50,647 nucleotides of DNA, from assembly GCF_004684055.1 (NCBI RefSeq), contig NZ_SRIB01000012.1:1-50647 (forward strand). The letters are read 5' to 3'. The notes below the pieces were generated by a model, which saw nothing but the letters and a program-made list of their open reading frames with translations, did not search any database and was not told where the DNA came from. Source of the stretch: Soehngenia longivitae (GTDB lineage Bacteria; Bacillota; Clostridia; Tissierellales; Tissierellaceae). This document shows, one piece after another, positions 45,235-50,647 of this stretch. The position numbers were made by a program, and so were the translations under genes. Within the stretch, counting starts at the first letter, position 1. The number at the start of each line of letters is the position of its first letter.

Positions 45235-45996
45235 TTAATTTGCTGTCCAGCCACCATCAATAGTGAGCATTGAACCTGTAATATGATCTCCAGCACTTGA
45301 ACACAAGAACAATGCAACATCTGCAACTGTTTCTGGTTCAATCAATTTTTTAACAGAACATTTTGAAAGCATGATGTTCTCTATAACTTCATCAGCACTT
45401 ATGCCATGTGTTATTGCTTGATCAGCTATTTGATTGTCAACTAAAGGTGTCCTTACATAAGATGGACAAATTGAATTTACTGTTATTCCAAAAGGTCCGC
45501 CTTCTAATGCACAAGTTTTAGTAAGCCCTCCTAAACCATGTTTTGCAGAAACATAAGCTGCTTTAAATTCAGATGCAACTAAACCATGAATGGAATTTAG
45601 ATTTATGACTCTTCCCCAACCTTTCTTTTTCATGTATGGCCATGAGTATTTAGTCAATAAAAATGGAGCTGTGAGCATTAAATTCATCATAAAATCCCAT
45701 TTATCTTCTGGAAATGATTCGATAGGTGAGACAGTTTGAATACCCGCTACATTTACTAACACATCAACACCATTAAAGTTCTCAACTGCAAAATCTACTA
45801 ATTTTTTGCAATCTTCTCTCTTGCTAAGATCTGTCTTTATGAATTTTGCATTTAATTTTGAAGCTTCCTCCATTAATTTTGCTTCATTTATATCTGCCAT
45901 AACTACATTTGCTCCATCTTCAGCAAATTTTTTAGCTATTGCAAGACCAATTCCACTTGCTGCTCCTGTGACAATACAAACTTTATTTTCTAACAT
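45235..45996 (-). CDS. 3-hydroxybutyrate dehydrogenase (SDR)
   Basis: A 253-residue classical short-chain dehydrogenase. The NAD loop is VTGAASGIGLAIA. The catalytic serine, tyrosine and lysine lie in NLNSIHGLVASEFKAAYVSAKHG. VNVAGIQTVSPIESFPEDKW and the GGWTAN C-terminus match bacterial 3-hydroxybutyrate dehydrogenases. It would oxidise (R)-3-hydroxybutyrate to acetoacetate, the substrate of the CoA-transferase encoded downstream. AGGAGG fits the ATG at 45996; the open frame up to 46053 would start upstream of the sigma-54 transcript. It is the first gene of the operon. Confidence 0.9.
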   Translation of the reverse strand: MLENKVCIVTGAASGIGLAIAKKFAEDGANVVMADINEAKLMEEASKLNAKFIKTDLSKREDCKKLVDFAVENFNGVDVLVNVAGIQTVSPIESFPEDKWDFMMNLMLTAPFLLTKYSWPYMKKKGWGRVINLNSIHGLVASEFKAAYVSAKHGLGGLTKTCALEGGPFGITVNSICPSYVRTPLVDNQIADQAITHGISADEVIENIMLSKCSVKKLIEPETVADVALFLCSSAGDHITGSMLTIDGGWTAN

Positions 45997-46027
45997 ATTA
46001 CAACCTCCTTTTTTGTAAATATTAAAT

Positions 46028-46044
46028 TGCAAGATTTGTGCCAA
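46028..46044 (-). promoter_or_regulatory. Sigma-54 (-24/-12) promoter of the ketone-body operon
   Basis: The minus strand reads TTGGCACAAATCTTGCA, matching the sigma-54 consensus with invariant GG and GC at the correct distance. The predicted start near 46016 leaves a short leader before the AGGAGG of the dehydrogenase gene. The adjacent gene encodes a GAFTGA-type activator. Confidence 0.9.
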
Positions 46045-46095
46045 CGTTTTCATAAAAATAAGAGTAAAAACTCATATTTCACCGCGAAAAATAAA

Positions 46096-46134
46096 AGACT
46101 ACTAAACCTTATTAACAAAGTATTTTAGTAGTCT
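46096..46134 (-). terminator. Terminator of the sigma-54 activator gene
   Basis: An 11-bp stem AGACTACTAAA/TTTAGTAGTCT with a 17-nt loop and TTTTATTTTT exit on the minus strand. It insulates the activator gene from the operon. Confidence 0.75.
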
Positions 46135-46238
46135 AAAGTGAAATAATAGTTTTTATAGAATTTTTATATTTCAGCATATATGAATACTGAAAAAATGTCA
46201 TGATTTGTTTACAATATATCGATTTATTATGATAAAAT

Positions 46239-46254
46239 GTTAACTTTAGTTAAC
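46239..46254. promoter_or_regulatory. Candidate upstream activator site for the sigma-54 regulator
   Basis: GTTAACT-TT-AGTTAAC, a perfect 7-bp inverted repeat, about 200 bp upstream of the -24/-12 promoter. This is the usual distance for an enhancer contacted by looping. A single copy is visible. Confidence 0.5.
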
Positions 46255-46323
46255 AACTATGGAGCCATTTTTTAGGTATTGTAAATTATGCTTTAATTTT
46301 CTAACTTTGATAAATATATAACA

Positions 46324-48021
46324 TTATTGTAAACTATATTTTTCTATTTTCTCATACAAAGCAGTCCTGCTTATTTTTAAAATTTCTGCAGCTTTTGATT
46401 TATTTCCATTAGATGCAATCAGTGCATTAGATACTATCTCCTTCTCATATTCTTCCATCTCTTCTTTTAAACTTTTAAGCTCTCTGTCCTCTTTTAAACC
46501 AGATATTTTACTAGGTAAATGTTTGATCCTTATAATTGTCTCTCCATCAAGGTAATTAATAGCTCTTTCTAAAACATTTTCAAGCTCTCTTACATTACCA
46601 GGCCAATCGTATTTTTTTAATAGATCTATCGCATTTTTACTTATTCCATCAACTCTAATCCTTTCTTCACTAGATATTTTCTCTATTAAATTGTTTGAAA
46701 GAATAGCTATGTCGTCTTTCCTTTTTCTAAGTGGTGGAATCACCAAGCTTACTACATTTAATCTATAATATAAATCTAATCTGAATTCACCTTTTTTAAT
46801 CATTTCTTCAAGGTCTTTATTTGTTGCAGAAATAATCCTGACATCTATTTTTTCCGGAGCATTTGCCCCTATCTTTTCTATTTCTTTCTCTTGCAGCACC
46901 CTAAGTAACTTTACTTGCATATTCATCGGCAAATCGGCTATCTCATCTAAAAAAATGCTTCCCCCGTCAGCAGCTTTGAATTTTCCTATCTTCCCACCTT
47001 TTTTGGCACCAGTGAAAGCGCCTTCTTCATATCCAAATAATTCCGACTCTAAAAGTTCGCTAGGTATTGAACCACAATTAACTTTAATAAAAGGTCCTTC
47101 TTTTCTCTTACTTAAAGAATGTATTGCATTTGCAAAAAGTTCTTTTCCTGTGCCAGTTTCTCCTAATATCAAAACATTTGAATTAGTATTTGCTATCCTT
47201 TTAGTAAGTTCTTTTAATTCTTTAATCTCTCTTGATTCTCCAATTATACTATCTAATTGATATTTTGCTGAATTTATCTTTTTAAATTCATTTTTATACA
47301 TGTTCAATTCTTTTTCAATCTTGTAGACTTTTGTATAAAGTTGTTCTAATTCATCTAAATCTCTAAATAACACTTTACCAACTGCACCGACAATTCTGCC
47401 ATTTACATAAACTGGAATACGAGTAGCAATCATCTTCCTTCCATTTATTTCTTGAACTTGAGCGATTTCCTCAATCCCTAGTTTAGCAACTTCATGCATC
47501 CTTGTATTTTCAATGACTTCCGTTACATGTTTCCCTATGGATTCATCTCTATCTACATTTAAAAACTCAGCATAGGCATTGCTAAGCATCTCAATATATC
47601 CTTCTTTATTTACGTATACTATGCAATCATTTGTTGCCTCCATAATAGTTTTTAACAGTGAAGATGCTTCCATTTCAGTATTCATGGTTCCTATTACACT
47701 CTTGCACAAATCCAACGCATTAAAATTAACTAATAGATATACATCTTTTTTTATTTCAACTCTTGATATATGAAACATGTATTCAGAGTCGAGATACTCT
47801 ATTTTCTTTCTAATAGCCGTTTCGTTTGTGTAGTCAATCTTTTTTATCTCCACAACTATCTCGTTCAATAATAAATCTAATTCTAACTTATTTGTATCTT
47901 TTCTAAGAAGTCTTTCAGCCCTTTTATTTGTGTACACAACTTTAAACATCTTATCTAGAATTATGATTCCAGATTCAAAAGCATTTGCTACCTCGTATGA
48001 AGTTATATTTTTCTCTGGCAT
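46324..48021 (-). CDS. PAS-containing sigma-54-dependent activator of the ketone-body operon
   Basis: A 565-residue enhancer-binding protein. Two PAS-like sensor domains (about 10-100 and 115-225) precede an AAA+ domain with Walker A GETGTGKE (287-294), the sigma-54 contact loop GAFTGA (334-339) and Walker B GGSIFLDEIADLP. A Fis-type helix-turn-helix closes the chain (NKSKAAEILKISRTALYEKI). There is no receiver domain, so it likely senses a small molecule or redox state directly. GTGAGGG precedes the ATG. Its position and the -24/-12 promoter next door make the operon its evident target, comparable to AtoC control of atoDAEB. Confidence 0.93.
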   Translation of the reverse strand: MPEKNITSYEVANAFESGIIILDKMFKVVYTNKRAERLLRKDTNKLELDLLLNEIVVEIKKIDYTNETAIRKKIEYLDSEYMFHISRVEIKKDVYLLVNFNALDLCKSVIGTMNTEMEASSLLKTIMEATNDCIVYVNKEGYIEMLSNAYAEFLNVDRDESIGKHVTEVIENTRMHEVAKLGIEEIAQVQEINGRKMIATRIPVYVNGRIVGAVGKVLFRDLDELEQLYTKVYKIEKELNMYKNEFKKINSAKYQLDSIIGESREIKELKELTKRIANTNSNVLILGETGTGKELFANAIHSLSKRKEGPFIKVNCGSIPSELLESELFGYEEGAFTGAKKGGKIGKFKAADGGSIFLDEIADLPMNMQVKLLRVLQEKEIEKIGANAPEKIDVRIISATNKDLEEMIKKGEFRLDLYYRLNVVSLVIPPLRKRKDDIAILSNNLIEKISSEERIRVDGISKNAIDLLKKYDWPGNVRELENVLERAINYLDGETIIRIKHLPSKISGLKEDRELKSLKEEMEEYEKEIVSNALIASNGNKSKAAEILKISRTALYEKIEKYSLQ

Positions 48022-48065
48022 AAAAAACCCTCACTTTTTATTTTATAAGTCAAGTATATCAAAAA

Positions 48066-48098
48066 AAATAAATATCACCAAAAAGGTGATATTTATTT
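48066..48098 (-). terminator. Terminator of rsgA
   Basis: A 14-bp perfect stem AAATAAATATCACC/GGTGATATTTATTT with a 5-nt loop, followed on the minus strand by eight T. Confidence 0.8.
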
Positions 48099-48163
48099 GA
48101 TAAAGATAAAAATGTTCTATGTTAAATTTGAGTGAGATTTGTATCTATTAAATCTGGGATTTA

Positions 48164-49183
48164 TTAGTGTTTTTTGGATTTTTCCTTTATTTTTTCGTTG
48201 TGTTTTTTTCTAGTAAAATAATTTTTTTGACTATTTATAAACTCTTCCTCACTAACTAATTTTAAATAATTATTATATCTTTCTTTAGATAATTTGCCCG
48301 CTTGTAATGCCTCTATGACTGCACACCCTTTTTCAACAGTATGTGTACAATCTCTAAATTTACAATAATTTGATAACTCTTCGATATCTGAAAAAGATGT
48401 ATCTCCTGAATCAGAATTCCAAATTGATAATTCCCTCATACCTGGGGTATCTACAATGCAACCTTTACCCTCACCAATATAAATCAGTTGTCTAAACGTA
48501 GTAGTGTGTCTCCCCTTATGAATTTTTTTATTTGTCTCGCCAACTTTTAGCAACTCTTTTTGAAACAAAGAATTAATTAGGGAAGATTTCCCTACCCCTG
48601 ATGACCCAACTAAAACAGACGTTGAGCCTTCAGTAAAGTACTTTTCTAACACTGAAATGCTACCATCAACTACACTTACACATTCAGAATTAACATTAGG
48701 AAATCTAGATCTGACCTGTTTTAAATATTCCATATAATTTACTTCTAAATCTCTTTTTGTCAACACAATAATAGGATTAACTTCATACGAAAAGGCAAAT
48801 AAGTAACGTTCTATTCTACTAAAACTAAAGTTTTCATTTAATGAAGTGCAGATAAAAATATTATTAAGATTTGCAGCTAAAACTTGTTCTGCTACTTTAA
48901 CTCCACTAACTTTCCTACTTATTTTATTTTTTCTAGGATATACTTTTACAATCAATCCCTTATCTTCATCAATAGGTTTAATTTTTACCCAGTCACCAAC
49001 AACAGGATACTCCGATTCATTGGTTATTTCATATACTAAGCTTCCCTTTAATGTACAAGAAAATTCGCTCTCTTCACAAATAACCTTATAATTATTTCGA
49101 TTAGCAAATGAGATTCGTCCTACTAATGGTTCAATCTTTTCAGTTCCAAAGAACTCCTTATATCCGATTTCAATTAAATTCAT
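48164..49183 (-). CDS. rsgA: Ribosome small subunit-dependent GTPase RsgA
   Basis: A 339-residue circularly permuted GTPase that helps mature the 30S subunit. An OB fold (about 15-85) is followed by the permuted G domain with TKRD (142-145, the G4 motif), then GSSGVGKSS (193-201, G1) and DTPGMREL (G3). The zinc finger has C274, C279, H281 and C287. The C-terminus is strongly basic (RKKHNEKIKEKSKKH). AAGGAGG precedes the ATG. It is not next to its usual neighbours prpC/pknB/rpe. Confidence 0.95.
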   Translation of the reverse strand: MNLIEIGYKEFFGTEKIEPLVGRISFANRNNYKVICEESEFSCTLKGSLVYEITNESEYPVVGDWVKIKPIDEDKGLIVKVYPRKNKISRKVSGVKVAEQVLAANLNNIFICTSLNENFSFSRIERYLFAFSYEVNPIIVLTKRDLEVNYMEYLKQVRSRFPNVNSECVSVVDGSISVLEKYFTEGSTSVLVGSSGVGKSSLINSLFQKELLKVGETNKKIHKGRHTTTFRQLIYIGEGKGCIVDTPGMRELSIWNSDSGDTSFSDIEELSNYCKFRDCTHTVEKGCAVIEALQAGKLSKERYNNYLKLVSEEEFINSQKNYFTRKKHNEKIKEKSKKH

Positions 49184-50070
49184 TAACTACCTCCTTAATT
49201 TTCTTAACAAACAACTAGCATTTGCTCACCCCCTTCTTTTTATGTAATACCTCCAATATTACTTGCTAAAATCGGTATTGAATTAATGTTTGATTAATAG
49301 ATAAAACTACCTCCATTCTTATATTTTATAGTTAGCATTTGAGTAACACCGTACCATTTAAAAACCTTTAAAAAACGCGAGATTTCTATATTATCTCTGT
49401 TGCTTTTATAAATAAGAATGCGTGCTTTTTTAAGAAAAATTATAAGAGATAATTCATCATCATGTATAATAATCGTAGGATTTATCTCTATTTTTTGACT
49501 TAAGGTATCCTTTCAACTTTTAATAGTTAATTATTTAATTAAATATATCATATTAGATGTTATTTGCCTAGTCATTATATTCTAAAAATTCAAATAATGA
49601 TACTATGAATCCCTAATTTATTATCCTAAAAGATGTTTTATACTAATTAATTTATAAGGCGATAGGAAAATATTAGATAACATTATAAAAATTGAAATGA
49701 GAGAAAGAAAAGGAAGTTCTATTATTATTCTAGAAGATAAAGCAAATAAAACTTTTCGTAAAGAACTTTTCTGACGCAAACAAGCCAAAAGTCCAGACAT
49801 ATGAAATGGAATAAATCTGGGTCAAATGTAAAACTAAATTAGACCTTTGTAAAGTTAAATTAGACCCTTACTAGAAATCAGTAAAATAGACAAATTAAAA
49901 TAGTTTAATTCAACAAAAAAGGACTTTTAAAAGTCCTTTTTTGTGTTATAATTATACTATAAAATTTAAATTTGGGCATAACTAATTAGAGGTCTACTAT
50001 AGAAAAATTTTTTTGTAAGACTAAATTAGACCCCTAGAAGCAGTATAAAATGCCTGGATAACAAATTATA
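49184..50070. other. Long AT-rich stretch with repeats and gene debris
   Basis: Nearly 900 bp without an intact gene. Just before rsgA a five-codon frame (ATG at 49221, MLVVC) has a strong GGGGGTGAG site. On the plus strand 49661-49774 reads DRKILDNIIKIEMRERKGS and ends FRKELF and a stop, a probable fragment of unknown origin. TAAATTAGACC occurs at 49835-49845, 49856-49866 and 50022-50032. A perfect terminator-like palindrome lies at 49915-49942. The pattern suggests repeated insertion and decay. Confidence 0.4.
49915..49942. terminator. Bidirectional terminator-like palindrome
   Basis: AAAAAAGGACTTTT and its exact complement meet without a spacer, ending in six T on either strand. It may belong to a former mobile element. 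Confidence 0.65.
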
Positions 50071-50495
50071 TTATTTTAAAAGATTTGGATTTAAGATAAT
50101 ATCGTTAGGGTTAATTCTTTCTATCCCTAATACATCAATCAACTTAAATCCATATCTTGTGCTGAATGCATCAAATGGGGATTGATCATTCAGCTTTTTT
50201 CTTGTGTAAGAGTTCACATGAGCCAATACTAAACGAATTTCATTTTGTGCTAGCTTGTCCATGCTCTTAACTTAAGGAATAATCCGGCGAATTAACTCAT
50301 GATTATTTTTAATCTCTTTTTAGATAAATTAGATCGGAGAATAATCTCTCTAGAAATAGTGGATTTATGTCTATTAAGCTCTCTAGCAATTTCGGATAAA
50401 GAATAATTGTTTTTAAGATACTTTTCAATATCTAATCTGTTATCAAAATTTAAATGTATAGCCATAATAGCTACCTCCTCGTATAATAAAGTCAT
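50071..50495 (-). pseudogene. IS30 family transposase with internal deletion
   Basis: Two pieces of one transposase remain on the minus strand. The N-terminal piece (start near 50465, ATG after GAGGAGG; to 50292) has the helix-turn-helix NYSLSEIARELNRHKSTISRE. The C-terminal piece (50262-50071) has LVLAHVNSYTRKKLNDQSP followed by the tail that closes IS30 proteins. The ~200-residue catalytic core with the DDE residues is missing and the pieces are out of frame, so it cannot transpose. Confidence 0.75.
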
Positions 50496-50525
50496 AGTTT
50501 AAAAACTATATTTTCTTTTCTATCT

Positions 50526-50647
50526 CACTAATCTTGTGAGATGATATTTGTACAGATAGGGGTCGTAGTTACCTCCTTGAAGCCTAGTCTTCCTTTTTAA
50601 GGGTTGCGCCTCTTCTTTACATCTATATGCGAATGAGCTGGATAGTA
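50526..50647 (-). other. GC-richer segment at the window edge, structured RNA or gene end
   Basis: This end is visibly richer in G and C than its surroundings. On the minus strand one frame is open from the window edge to TAG near 50526 (42 codons, ending YLYKYHLTRLVR). The segment also has a hairpin ATCTCAC/GTGAGAT and many short complementary blocks. It could be the end of a gene cut by the window or a structured RNA. I could not match it to a known class. Confidence 0.25.

Noticed and set aside
45997-46053. Upstream extension of the 3-hydroxybutyrate dehydrogenase to 46053
   Set aside because: It would start before the sigma-54 transcript begins and skip the strong AGGAGG site before 45996.
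50526-50647. Lysine, SAM or other known riboswitch at the window edge
   Set aside because: Isolated similarities such as AGAGGCGC are not supported by the other conserved blocks of those classes.

Overview
This window looks like a chromosomal segment from a low-GC, anaerobic, Gram-positive fermenter of the Clostridia/Tissierellia type. The evidence is AT-rich codon use, near-universal AGGAGG-type ribosome binding sites with many TTG and GTG starts, a T-box in front of serS, the rpsF-ssb-rpsR ... dnaB order usual near Firmicute replication origins, a TAXI-type TRAP transporter, a YedF/DUF3343 pair, and a sigma-54 controlled acetoacetate/3-hydroxybutyrate operon. The genus cannot be fixed from sequence alone. 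I saw no rRNA, tRNA or CRISPR array.

Layout. 1-100: two matching palindromes flank a TATAAT box that probably drives a gene left of the window. 0.1-5.7 kb: sugar O-acetyltransferase (-), GH13 glycosidase (+), and a TAXI TRAP transporter operon (binding protein, DUF1850 protein, fused permease). 5.8-7.4 kb: serS with a serine T-box. 7.5-8.8 kb: a DUF2087 protein and murI, with possible gene debris around them. 8.8-18.5 kb: one long minus-strand run, rpsF-ssb-rpsR-DUF2232-gdpP-rplI-dnaB-GNAT-dnaD-dnaI-EIIC-like-murI, preceded by a promoter and a leader that may be autoregulated by S6:S18. 18.6-22.7 kb: an accessory patch with a lipoprotein, an orphan protein, a truncated LevR-like regulator, a stop-riddled coiled-coil pseudogene, an IS66 tail, and a translationally coupled pair encoding a secreted glycine-rich protein and a small membrane protein. 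22.7-25.1 kb: phoU-phoP-phoR without pst genes. 25.8-27.3 kb: an orphan ABC exporter. 27.4-30.5 kb: purine nucleoside phosphorylase, MtnA-like isomerase and an aminotransferase. 30.6-35.0 kb: yedF-DUF3343-mscS-DUF951-EAL/HDOD-Fe-ADH operon. 35.2-37.5 kb: MocR regulator (+) and alpha/beta hydrolase (-). 37.6-41.1 kb: heterodimeric multidrug-type ABC exporter. 41.1-48.0 kb: 3-hydroxybutyrate/acetoacetate operon (dehydrogenase, GntP permease, thiolase, CoA-transferase A and B, plus a 50-codon hbd stump), with a consensus -24/-12 promoter and its own PAS/sigma-54 activator. 48.2-49.2 kb: rsgA. 49.2-50.6 kb: decayed DNA with an internally deleted IS30-family transposase.

How genes work together. 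The 41-48 kb operon encodes a complete route: uptake of a hydroxy acid, oxidation to acetoacetate, CoA transfer, and thiolysis to acetyl-CoA. Its regulator, promoter and a possible upstream activator site are all visible. The replication/translation run couples ribosomal proteins with helicase, helicase loader and c-di-AMP turnover. The most unusual items are the secreted glycine-rich protein/membrane-protein pair, the sigma-54 ketone-body module with its hbd stump, and the paired operators at the left edge.
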